Shown piece by piece: positions 55,787 to 64,000 of a stretch of DNA of 64,000 bases. The notes below the pieces were generated by a model. It worked only from the letters and a program-made list of their open reading frames with translations, did not search any database and was not told the DNA's origin. Within the stretch, counting starts at the first letter, position 1, and each line of letters opens with the position of its first letter. The translations under genes were made by a program, and so were the position numbers. The stretch comes from Stenogyne calaminthoides (taxonomy: Eukaryota; Streptophyta; Magnoliopsida; Lamiales; Lamiaceae): positions 699,501-763,500 of the forward strand of contig JBBCBC010000056.1 of NCBI GenBank assembly GCA_037126765.1. The letters run 5' to 3'.

Positions 55787-56747
55787 TTGGGGTTCAGAAC
55801 CTTTATCATACCAAATCTTGCAAGTGGAATTAATTTTCCGGTATGGATAATAATGTTGAGTTGTCCTTACTCCAAGGATAAAGATATTAAATAATGTAAA
55901 GCTTTTCAGTGGCTTAATTAATTAATGGACTAAATAATCTTAAATAAAGGAAATAATAACCGAGAGCCATATTACCGTAATATGGGTTAAGATGGATAGT
56001 GCAATATTAATTATATAGTGGAATTAATTAATATTAATGGGCTGAATAATATTGTGGCTCAATATTGGAATTCAGAGCCCATTGGGAGGTCCATCTTAAT
56101 TCTCCTAAAGGCCCCTCAAGTAGCTCAATTAAAGTCTACATGAAAAGGTGTTTTAAATAAATTAAATATTATTGTGCATATTTTTCCTTAATTTTCAAAT
56201 TTATTAAAGAAAAGAAGGAGAAATATTTTCTTGGAAAGATTTTATGGAAAGGAGATAAGTATTCTTGGAATACAAGATTATCCCATAAATTCAAGAAATC
56301 TCCTACTTGGTTTCTTTATGGGAAATTTTCGAAAAAATAAAGAATAAGTAGGAAGAAAAGATTTTCTTGATTTTCTTGGAAAGATTTTACGGAGAAAGAT
56401 ATGTATTCTTGGAATACAAGATTATCTCATAAATTCAAGAAAGATCCAATCTTGCAAATATCCTTCATTATTTTCGAAAAAAAGGGGTTAAATAAGGTGT
56501 GAGATTTTTGTGAAAAATTATACATGGAAAGAAGAATATATGGGATATATTCAAGATTTCTTAGAGATCAAGAAAAGATATTTCCATACACTAATTAAAC
56601 CTAAAAATTTCGACCCCCCCCCCCACCCACCAAGAAAAGTGCAACAAAATATTTATTTTCCTTTGTTTATAATAGTTCATCGAAGAACCTCCCACCAAGG
56701 TTATTGAACGAATTTTAGGAATACTTGAGAAGAACTTTTCGGTTGGT
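55787..56747 (+). repeat. copia-B2 3' LTR, deleted at both ends
   Basis: It starts tgttggggttcagaacctttatc: the first ~10 bp of the LTR are fused to sequence ~500 bp further in. It then runs through LTR sequence in plus orientation, including a C-rich run at 56612-56626. It stops at about 56747 (cttttcggttggt), before the LTR end. It matches the copia-B LTR (10780-11690, inverse), supporting one B/B2 subfamily. Confidence 0.75.
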
Positions 56748-58080
56748 AGCGTGTACATGGTGATCAAGTTACGGGTCGATAATTGGTTGGGTTCCGTATT
56801 GATGACCGACTTTCTATTCCTCCGGATGTCTGGTGATCTTGATTTACCGTGGGGACTACTTTTGGAGGGAGTTTGGTATTTCGACCTTCTTCATCACGCG
56901 TCACTTGGATGTGGTTCTTGACATTCTTGGACCCCGATTCATGAGGGGATCGGTGAGTTAGCTTTGACTCGAAGCGGGTGCTCTTACTTCTAGACAGGCT
57001 TATGACCTCTTGAGGTCCCCCTTACTTCCGGTTCCATGGGCTTCTTGGTTTTGGGCCCCGTTCATTCCCCAGATGCGAAGCACCACCATCTAGAGGGCCA
57101 TTTGGGGGAAACTCCCTACCTTGGGGGCTTTTCAGCGCTTTGGTTACTCAGGTCCCACTGCCTGTGCTCTTTGCTTCCAAGCTGCTGAGACACAGGAGCA
57201 CATCCTCACTGAGTGTAAGTTTACTCGTTCTATCTATACTTCTATCTCTGATATCTTTAGTGTTCAGCTCTGTTATGATACGAGTTTCTCCAACTTGGTT
57301 TTTAGGCCGCAATGACTCCATCAGAGTAAGCAGATAAATAACCTGTGGCGTCTTACTTTTATCACGATGATTTGGGTTATCTGGTCTACACGGTGCAAGG
57401 TTGTTCATGAAGACATTGTACATTCTCATCATGGCTGCATAACTCTGATTCTTATCTTGGTTTGGGAGGCCCAGCACTTCAAGCTAGGCTCGATCTTGAG
57501 GGATGGATGATTTCTTTGGAAGCTTCGTGTTCGAAAGTGTTCGAGATCGTCGAAGACCACTCTGATGGTCCGATGAAGACCCCCCTCGGGTGCTACAAGC
57601 TGAATGTGGATGGCAGTGTTGTTGATGGTCATATTTATGTTGGGTGTGTCATCCAGAACTCGAGAGGGTTGTATGTTGCTGCCTTTTCGGTTACTCTTGG
57701 GCATGGCATCGCTTTGGATGCTGAGATTCTTGCTGGTATGCATGGGGTTGTTTTTGCTAGGGCCAGGGGTTGGACAAACCTTTGGATCAAATCTGATAGC
57801 AAGATTGCAGTCAAAATCTTTACAAGCAATGGGAGAGATTTACCTTGGAGGATCAAGGCCAACTGGCTGAAGTTTGAGAATGCTCGTAGTCAGGTTTCCC
57901 TTACAGCATCGCATATCTTTTGAGAGGGAATTCTATTGCTGATAGATTAGCAAAATTACATAGGGATGATGTATGGATCGGGGGCTGTCCCGACTTCCTA
58001 GCCGATTTGCTTTCTTCCGATATGAATAAGGATTACTTCCACCTTTCAAGTAATTCTTTATTTTAGAAGGAGTTTCTTTT
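56748..58080 (+). pseudogene. LINE (L1-type) 3' part: zinc-binding and RNase H domains
   Basis: Frames at 57030-57320 encode RAIWGKLPTLGAFQRFG, then CALCFQAAETQEHILTECKF, the Cys/His pattern of the zf-RVT domain at the end of plant LINE RTs. 57462-57923 encodes an RNase H of the RVT_3 type: KLNVDGSVV, GCVIQNSRG, ALDAEILAGMHGVVFARARG, LWIKSDSKIAV, with Asp, Glu and Asp in the expected spacing, then the frame shifts and continues as ADRLAKLHRDDVW. The endonuclease and RT core are missing, so it is a 5'-truncated copy. It abuts the broken copia-B2 LTR at about 56747. Confidence 0.78.
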
Positions 58081-58214
58081 TTTTCCTTTGGGGTTTTTTG
58101 CCCCAAGGGGGGTTTTACCCTAGCAAGGTTTTTAGTGGGGCTCCGGCCTCTGGTACGACCTGTGTACTTATGGCTTTAGGTTTTTTGTTTTTATTTTAGG
58201 TGTTGTTTATTTGC

Positions 58215-58500
58215 CTAAAACCCCAAGAGAAACCCCTAAAAACCCTAGAGAAACCCCTAAAACCCTAAGAGAAACCCCTAAAATCCCAAGAGAAACCCCT
58301 AAACACTAAGGAACCCCTAAAACCCCAAGAAAAACCCCTAAAATCCAAAGAACCCCTAAAACCCAAAGAGAAACCCCTAACACCCCAAGAGGAACCCCTA
58401 AAACCCTAAGAGAAACCCCTAACACCCCACGAGGAACCCCTAAAACACCAAGAGAAACCCCTAAAAATAAAAGAACCCCTAAACCCCCAGACCAACCCCC
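58215..58500 (+). repeat. CCCCTAAAA-type minisatellite at the LINE end
   Basis: About 13 units of ~21 bp, consensus GAAACCCCTAAAACCCCAAGA, with single-base variation. The only ORF across it (minus 58306-58545) is the 7-residue repeat GVLGVxx made by the 21-bp period. It starts ~140 bp after the LINE RNase H frame ends and looks like the LINE tail or an expansion of it. Confidence 0.8.
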
Positions 58501-59110
58501 CCCCTCCTGGGTGCTACAAGTTGAATGTTGATGGCAGTGTTGCATATGGTCGCATTTATGCTGGGTGTGTCATCCGAAACTCGAGAGGGTTGTTTGTTGC
58601 TATCTTTTCGATCACTCTTGGGCATGGCATCTCGCTTTGGATGCTGAGATTCTTGCGGGTATGCATGGGGTTGTTTTTGCTCGGGCCAGGGGTTGGACAA
58701 ACCTTTGGATCGAATCTGATAGCAAGATTGCAGTCAAGATCCAAGCGGTGGGGAGATTTACCGTGGAGGATCAAGGTCGGTGGCGAAAGTTTGAGGATGC
58801 TCGTCGAGTTACCCTTTTAATTGTCGATATCTTTCGAGAGGGAAATTCTATTGTTGATAGGTTAGCAAAGTTAAATAGGGATGATATATGGATTGGGGGT
58901 TGTCCCGACTTCCTAGCTGATTTGCTTTATTTCGATATGAATAAGGATTACTTCCACCTTTCGAAGTAATTCTTTGTTTTAGAGGAGTTTCCCTTTTTTC
59001 CTTCACTGGGGGTTTTGCCCCAAGGGGGGTTTTACCCTAGCAAGGTTTTCAGTGGGGCTTGGCCTGCAGCACGACTGTGTACTTATGGCTTTAGGTTTTT
59101 TATTTTTATT
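58501..59110 (+). pseudogene. Second LINE RNase H copy
   Basis: It repeats 57590-58200 at roughly 90% identity: gggtgctacaagttgaatg, GCVIRNSRG, the AEILAGMHGVVFARARG and LWIESDSKIAVKI segments, then DRLAKLNRDDIWIGGCP and FHLSK. A one-base insertion near 58630 shifts the frame. The end region ccccaaggggggttttaccc and ttaggttttttatttttattttagg are also duplicated. Confidence 0.78.
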
Positions 59111-59124
59111 TTAGGTGCTTTTTA

Positions 59125-59376
59125 TTCACCTAAACCCCCAGACCCCTAAACACAAAAGAACCCCAAGAGAAAAGAGAAACCCCTAAAACCCAAAGAACCC
59201 CTAAAACCCCAAGAGAAACCCCTAAAACCCCAATAAAAACCCCTAAAATCCAAAAAAAACCCTTAAATCCCCCTAAAACCCCAAGAGGAACCCTTAAAAC
59301 ACCAAGAGAAACTCCTAAAAACCAAAGAACCTCTAAAACCCTAAAACCCCAAGAGGAACCCTTAAAACCCCAAGTG
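59125..59376 (+). repeat. Second CCCCTAAAA-type minisatellite
   Basis: Same ~21-bp unit as 58215-58500, with about 11 degenerate units, following the second LINE end at the same distance. The unit LINE 3' end plus minisatellite is therefore present twice in tandem. Confidence 0.78.
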
Positions 59377-59580
59377 AAAGAGATTCAACGCTAGCAAATT
59401 TGTGCACGTTTGTAGACGAGTGTTACGTGGATACCGTAGTTGAGGAATCGGCTTACGAATCATTGTAAGAATTCTGTTTATGTATTTTGTTTCCAATTAT
59501 GCAATCCATATGAATTCGTTGTTGGTGAATTATATTATTCCGTTTCGTATTTGTGTATTACGTGTTTGTAAATTCCAACA
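59377..59580 (+). repeat. Possible LTR end fragment, unclassified
   Basis: It contains no ORF. It ends tttgtaaattccaaca, a TG...CA-type LTR terminus, and has a layout like a U5 region. I could not match it to another sequence in the window. Confidence 0.25.
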
Positions 59581-60122
59581 GCTCATAGAGCAACACCCAG
59601 GGTCATCTCCAGTCATTATAAGAGACCTAAGTGACCGAGGTCAACAATAGTGTGGCGACCAGGACAAGACGAGGAGAGTTGAGCTCGCCTAGCTGAGCGA
59701 GCAAGGCGAGGTCGCCCGAAGTGAACACGAACGAAATCCTATAGCTATCAGGAGGCGTGTTCTCAACGAACAACTGCGGAAAGCGTACCAGAAGGTGCAA
59801 TAACCGGTGACAATCACGGCGTGAATCAAGGGGTTGTCGGCCGAGAATTAATCCTCTCCAGTTAGTATTTAGGGCTTTATCCGCCAGGCCCAAAGAGGCC
59901 TGCGGCCAACTAGTACTCTATAAATAGTGGAATTCAGGACGTTGTAAAGGATCGAACTTTTAGTAAACTAGGCATATATTGTTATTTCCTGGCTTGGTAC
60001 TGCCCCCAGACGCAGCCTTTCCGGCGAACTAGGTCACCAAATTCTTTATGTTCTTTACGTTTATTCATCGCTTCGTTCGTAATTATTACTGTCGTGCGGT
60101 AATCATTTCCGAGTTACAACAC
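59581..60122 (+). repeat. Second Tat-type gypsy LTR fragment
   Basis: The block ggcttggtactgcccccaga (59992-60010), followed by gcgaactaggtcaccaaatt (60023-60042), parallels the end of the 1055-2304 LTR (gacttggtatgccccca, then cgaactgggtcaacaaattc). A TATA box, TATAAATAG, is at about 59930. It ends gagttacaaca at 60122, inside a LINE. The left boundary is uncertain, and no internal sequence accompanies it. Confidence 0.55.
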
Positions 60123-60430
60123 CCATCCCGGTCCTTACCAACACCTCCCTCAGAAAAATCCCACTCCACCCTATCATACGCCTTACTCATGTCCAACTTA
60201 AAAGCATAGAACCCTGTTGTCACTGCTTTATTATGACTCATATAATGAAAGATCTCAAAAGCAAGCAATGCATTATCAGTAATAAGCCTCCCAAGAACAA
60301 AAGCCAACTGACATGGATTAATTAAATCAAGAAGGAAATAAACCTTAAGATGATTATCAATAGTCTTTGTAATAATTTTCAGAGAAACATTACAAAGACT
60401 GATAGGCGGAAATCCATAGGCGTAACTGGC
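60123..60430 (-). pseudogene. LINE reverse transcriptase fragment
   Basis: In minus sense: PISLCNVSLKIITKTIDNHLK, then LINPCQLAFVLGRLITDNALL and FEIFHYM, and KLDMSKAYDRVEWDF, which is RT motif A of plant L1-type LINEs with its catalytic Asp. The sequence is cut at 60123 by the Tat LTR and stops at about 60430. It is opposite in strand to the LINE pieces at 56748-59110, so it is a separate copy. Confidence 0.8.
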
Positions 60431-61252
60431 TTCTTAATTTTATTATTACACACCATTTAATTTTACATGTTTAAATTTAAATTACATCATGCTATGTACT
60501 AATTATTTTGAATTTTAAATTTATAATCTTCGTCTTCTTTCTAGTGGTCTGATGTTTAATCCAAATACCATTTGAATTAGGTTTAAATTTTAATATTAGT
60601 GGACCATTTAAATGACATGTCTAATCCGGTTAAGTCATGCATGGTTGATCTTGATAAGTTAAAAAGTGAAAATCGGTTCACGTAACATCTAACTCTCAAT
60701 ATAGCTAAGAGCAGATACATACGAACTTTAACCCCCCCCTCTGGTTTGAAATATGAAATTATTAATTAGTGAATGCCGAATATATTCAAATTATCATTTA
60801 ATCAGTCCCGATTTATAATTTTTTCATGAAAAAATTGGATATTGTAGAGCTTGGACCTTCAAGATTTCATTATATATATATAAAATAAGGTTGAAGGCAT
60901 CCATCGTACAATTATATACTACGTAAAGCCTTTTTGTTAATTAATTGATTTGTTTGAAATATAATAATAATAATAAAAAAAAAAAAAATAATGATCGTTA
61001 GTCTTGTGGTCAAATAGATTGGTGAATGCCGCCATTGTCATTCCAATTGTTTTAGATCCTGTAAAACCAAAAAAAATGTTTTTCCTTAGAAAAATTATAC
61101 TAAATCTTTTTCAAGTCGGAGGTATTAAAGTTAAGAAACAGTGTGTTTGGGTGAAATCAGTAGGCATTTCACTTGTTGGTCTTGTTCATTTATTCTATGT
61201 GCAACATTTACATGCTTCCTTTCAATTATACTTACAGATTTATTCTTTTACT
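60431..61252. other. AT-rich sequence without recognisable features
   Basis: No ORF with a domain, LTR end or RNA gene was found. Simple repeats: (ta)n near 60873-60880 and (taa)n followed by poly-A at 60961-60988. The short plus-strand ORF from 61004 has no recognised domain and runs into the CACTA element. Confidence 0.5.
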
Positions 61253-61469
61253 CACTATCACATTGATTGGGCGATTTGTGAAAAATGACTTTGGAGAAAT
61301 TTGTTATAACCGTTCTCCAACCGTTGTCCAAGCTTGGGCGGTGATGAAAAAACCGTTGTTTGACTTGGACAGCGGTTTTGAACGGCCTGCAAGATTGCAG
61401 CTTAACAATGGTTTTTCAACAATTGTCCAAATTCCTCCTTTGAGACGGTTTTCAACATTTGTCTAATAT

Positions 61470-61645
61470 TTATTTTTTTTTAAATCGATTTTTAGGCACG
61501 AACCCACCAAGCATCTCATATATAAGTCACCAAGTCTCTCAATTAATTGAGGCAATTATTCGCTCCCATGGGGGACCGAACACGGGACCTTGGGCGCCTG
61601 AGCGGGGATCAATTCCGCTCGGGCACTTGCTTTCTTGCGTTTACT
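61470..61645 (-). repeat. Possible tRNA-derived SINE
   Basis: In minus sense the stretch has GTGCCCGAGCGGAATTGATC and CCGTGTTCGGTCCCC, which resemble Pol III A and B boxes, and ends in an A-rich run at 61490-61470. Target duplications were not found, so the call is weak. Confidence 0.25.
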
Positions 61646-61839
61646 TAATGAAATTAATTCTATATGTTCTAAAAATCATTTTTTCTTACAATTTTTTTTA
61701 AAATTCTTTATTTCAATTATCTTATTTATTAATTCAATCACATTTTTATATAATAATTTTTTTATATAAATTTAAATTTAAATTAAATTAAAATTATATT
61801 TTTTACTTGTACTTTTTTTAACTACCTTTCTTTTAAACT

Positions 61840-62515
61840 TGTAATATTTTTCCTTCTAAACAATTAATACTTTTCTATCAAAATAAATAATATTTTTCTT
61901 TAAACAGGTAATATTTTTTCATCTAAACAAAGTACTACCTCCGTCCCGTTCTTTAGGGTTTTTTTACTGTTAATAAGGATTTATGGGAATAGTGATTAGA
62001 AAGAGTTGTTTATTAGTATTTTATGTGATAAAGTGATAAAGTGATGGGTAGTTGGGGGTAGAAAGAGTTGTTTATTAGTATTTTATGTGATAAAGTGATA
62101 AAGTTGTGTGATAAGGTGATAAAGTGTATTTCCATTTTAGGAAAGAAACCTTAAAGATTGGGACAAAAAAAATGGAAAGAAAACCTTAAAGATTGGGACG
62201 GAGGGAGTAATATTTTTCTTTAAACAAGTTATATCTTTCTATCTAAAGAAGTAATATTTTTCTATTTAAACAAGTAATATTTTTCTATCTAAACAAATAA
62301 TATTTTCCTATTTAAACAAGCAATATTTTTCTATCTATATAAGTAATATTTTTCTTTAAACAAGTAATACTTTTTCATCTAAACAAGTAATACTTTTTTT
62401 TAAACAAGTTATACCTTTCTATCTAAACAAGTAATATTTTTCTATTTAAATAAGTAATACTTTTCTATTTAAACAATTAATAGTACTTTTCTATCTAAAT
62501 AAGTAATACTTAGAC
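61840..62515. repeat. AT-rich minisatellite interrupted by a MITE
   Basis: Units of about 22-23 bp of the form aaacaagtaatatttttctatct repeat on both sides of the MITE (61840-61932 and 62208-62515), so the array existed before the MITE inserted. Confidence 0.75.
61935..62207. mobile_element. Stowaway-type MITE (273 bp)
   Basis: Terminal inverted repeats CTACCTCCGTCCC...GGGACGGAGGGAG match the Stowaway consensus (Tc1/mariner). The flanks are TA on both sides (61933-61934 and 62208-62209). The interior contains a 62-bp tandem duplication (ttgtttattagtattttatgtgataaagtg). No ORF. Confidence 0.88.
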
Positions 62516-63054
62516 AAAATTGAATTAATTTATAAGAATATTAAATATTATAGGTATTAATTTATAAGAATTAATAGTGATACAACTTCGTAAGTGTAAT
62601 ATTATGAATTTAATATTATGAACAAGTTTTACATAAGGGTTTGTGTTAATCTCATTATATAAGGCTTAATATTAAAAAAATAAATAACACGAGAATTTAA
62701 AGAATAAAATATTTGAATTGTACATAAAAAAGAATTTACAAAAAACAAAAAAAATAAAACAAAAAATACAATCTTTACAAAAAAAAAATTAATTCACTTG
62801 GAGAGCGGTTATGAACCGCTCTCCAAGCTTTACTTTGGACAGCGATTCAAAACCGCTCTCCAAGTACACTGCACAAATGGTTATGAACCGTTGTCTAGTT
62901 TTTTGATCTTGGACAACGTTTTTTAAACATTTTTTTTTTTTTTTTTTTTTTTAATAGAACCGCTCTCCAAGGGACCACTTTGGAGATTTATTCGAAAAAA
63001 AAGGTTGTCAAGTGGAGCTCTCCAAGCTCAAATGTGTAGTAGTGACTGCATGCT

Positions 63055-63090
63055 ATATGTATATATATATATAGAGAGAGAGAGAGAGAA
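63055..63090. repeat. (TA)n(GA)n microsatellite upstream of CSLD
   Basis: A run of about eight TA units passes into about eight GA units. CT/GA tracts in plant promoters can affect expression, but here that is conjecture. Confidence 0.9.
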
Positions 63091-63370
63091 TAGGTCTTTG
63101 TGCTGAATTGGTGTGGGCCGCCTCTATTCGTATTTTCTTTTGAAGTTTTTTTTTTTTTGCGAGTGTATTTTCTTTTGAAGTTGGTATATAGTTTATTTCT
63201 TTTGTTTTTGTTTTGATCCCTTGAGAATTTTCTGAATAAACCAATTTTAAACAAGACCGGGTCAGAGTGAGTAGCATTGGTATTAGAGATGTAAATTTGT
63301 AATATCTGCAGACCGAGCATGTACATTATATTATTACATTTTGAAATTTTCCTACACGGCCGTTTCTTTG

Positions 63371-63378
63371 TATATATA
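63371..63378 (+). promoter_or_regulatory. Candidate TATA box of the CSLD gene
   Basis: TATATATA lies about 270 bp before the ATG and about 160 bp before the start of the 5' UTR intron. The transcription start would be near 63400. Confidence 0.5.
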
Positions 63379-63539
63379 CGAATTGCTTGCTTTGGTTTAA
63401 CTAGTAAGAGAGTTAAAAGAGTTGTAATTTAGATAACACCGTGTATCTACTTTGTGAAATCATCCATATTTCTAGTTGATTGTATCTCTCTTTGCTTCTA
63501 AGTTCCCTGAATCTTTGGAGCTGCTATTCTTGATTCTAG

Positions 63540-63639
63540 GTAACACACTTGTTCTTTTTTACTATTTTTACATATGACGGTAATTCTATTTCACCTATCA
63601 GAGTTAGTTTGTTTGGTGATGGTAATATTTGAATTTCAG
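63540..63639 (+). other. Probable 5' UTR intron of the CSLD gene
   Basis: A donor tctag|GTAACA at 63540 and an acceptor tttCAG at 63639, with a U-rich interior, bound a 100-bp intron that ends two bases before the ATG. Predicted from splice consensus only. Confidence 0.55.
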
Positions 63640-63641
63640 GA

Positions 63642-64000
63642 ATGGGAGGAAGAGGTGGTGGTCATTCAGGAGTAAGCTTTTCGAGGAGGAGTTGTTCAGG
63701 CAGATATGTGGACTTGTCTAGGGATAACTTCGACAGTGAGGTAAACAGTGTCGAATTCGAAGGATACACCGTCCACATACCACTCACACCCGATAATCAG
63801 GCCGCCCTCTTACGGCCTCCCATTTCACAGAGGGTGGAAGAGCAATATGTATCCAGTTCTTTGTTTAGCGGAGGATTTAATAGCGTTACTCGTGCTCATT
63901 TGATGGATAAGGTGATTGATCCCCAGATGGCTGGTGCAAAAGGCTCTTGGTGTGCTATACGCGGCTGTGATGGAAAAGTGATGAGCGATGAGAGGGGTGA
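63642..64000 (+). CDS. CSLD: Cellulose synthase-like protein D, N-terminal exon (partial)
   Basis: From ATG 63642 an open frame of 119 codons runs off the window. Recognised CSLD signatures in order: SFSRRSCSGRYVDLSRDNFDS (residues ~12-33), YTVHIPLTPDNQ (~42-53), EEQYVSSSLFSGGFNSVTRA (~65-84), then QMAGAKG and the start of the RING-like zinc finger, CAIRGCDGKVMSDERG, with its first two Cys. CSLD proteins are ~1100-residue Golgi membrane glycosyltransferases that make cell-wall glucan in tip-growing and dividing cells. The RYV-LSRDN form recalls the CSLD1/CSLD4 pollen-tube clade. A few residues between MDKVI and DPQMAG, present in many CSLDs, are missing. The frame is clean, unlike every retroelement ORF here, so the gene is probably functional. 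CSLD family confidence is high; subgroup is inference. Confidence 0.9.
   Translation, partial: MGGRGGGHSGVSFSRRSCSGRYVDLSRDNFDSEVNSVEFEGYTVHIPLTPDNQAALLRPPISQRVEEQYVSSSLFSGGFNSVTRAHLMDKVIDPQMAGAKGSWCAIRGCDGKVMSDERG

Larger units (their letters stand above)
61253..63044. mobile_element. Non-autonomous CACTA transposon
   Basis: The left end is CACTATCACATTGATTG. The right end is the complement of CACTACTACACATTTGAG. The flanks are act on both sides (61250-61252 and 63045-63047), the 3-bp duplication typical of CACTA elements. Near both ends are clustered subterminal repeats built on aaccgctctccaag / cttggagagcggtt (61300-61450 and 62795-63025), partly as palindromes, as expected for transposase-binding arrays. 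No transposase ORF exists inside. The interior holds a minisatellite, a Stowaway MITE and a possible SINE. Confidence 0.72.

Noticed and set aside
58306..58545. A Gly/Val/Leu-rich repeat protein on the minus strand
   Set aside because: The 7-residue period is produced by the 21-bp minisatellite; there is no other coding support.
58215..59376. True telomeric repeats or a chromosome end
   Set aside because: Units are ~21 bp and degenerate, not uniform 7-bp CCCTAAA, and they follow LINE ends twice, with ordinary sequence afterwards. They are tails or expanded minisatellites.
60967..61288. A small host gene in the AT-rich gap (plus ORF from 61004)
   Set aside because: It has no recognisable domain, low-complexity surroundings, and runs into the CACTA terminal repeat.

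Overview
This window is flowering-plant nuclear DNA, probably from a eudicot. It is a nested block of LTR retrotransposons, with one host gene entering at the right edge. The evidence is plant retroelement lineages (an Angela/Tork-like Ty1/copia family, a Sirevirus/Maximus copia and Tat-type Ty3/gypsy), a Stowaway MITE, a CACTA element, plant LINEs, and the first coding exon of a cellulose synthase-like D (CSLD) gene. I found no bacterial-type gene, CRISPR array, rRNA or tRNA gene. Almost every coding stretch is a decayed retrotransposon fragment.

Layout. 1-2304: 3' end of a Tat-lineage Ty3/gypsy element, with an antisense extra ORF (1-770, minus) and a 3' LTR (1055-2304), inserted in an older copia LTR (2305-2564). 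2565-3186: endogenous caulimovirid (pararetrovirus) fragment. 3187-10137: copia-A (minus), with a truncated 3' LTR and a gutted pol. 10138-12170: leader and LTR of copia-B (minus), ending in a scrambled junction of small pieces in both orientations.

12171-56747 is a Russian-doll nest. The host is copia-B2 (plus), visible at 12171-13948, 40278-41226 and 55678-56747. Copia-C (minus, 13949-40277, TSD gcacg) sits in its gag. Copia-D (plus, 18196-35564, TSD catac) sits in the integrase of copia-C. Copia-E (minus, 24354-33369, TSD cgatc) sits in the RT of copia-D. A 14.45 kb Sirevirus-type element (minus, 41227-55677, TSD gtcat) sits in the integrase of copia-B2. Copia-D and copia-E later recombined through oppositely oriented LTRs, which inverted the 3' part of copia-D. 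Insertion order is therefore B2, then C, then D, then E; the Sirevirus insertion is later than B2 but independent of the C-D-E series.

56748-59376: LINE 3' ends (zinc-binding and RNase H domains) in a tandem duplication, each copy followed by a CCCCTAAAA-type minisatellite. 59581-60122: a second Tat LTR fragment. 60123-60430: a LINE RT fragment (minus). 61253-63044: a non-autonomous CACTA element (TSD act) carrying a minisatellite split by a Stowaway MITE. 63371-64000: TATA box, 5' UTR intron and start of a CSLD gene, the only probable functional host gene.

The most unusual features are a 16-bp inverted repeat that brackets a GC-rich leader block in every informative copia copy, the LTR-LTR inversion with homogenised hybrid LTRs, the antisense ORF with its own TATA box in the Tat element, and LTR-pair differences concentrated at CAG/CTG sites. 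The copia lineage, organism and ages are inferences; no alignment or database search was run.
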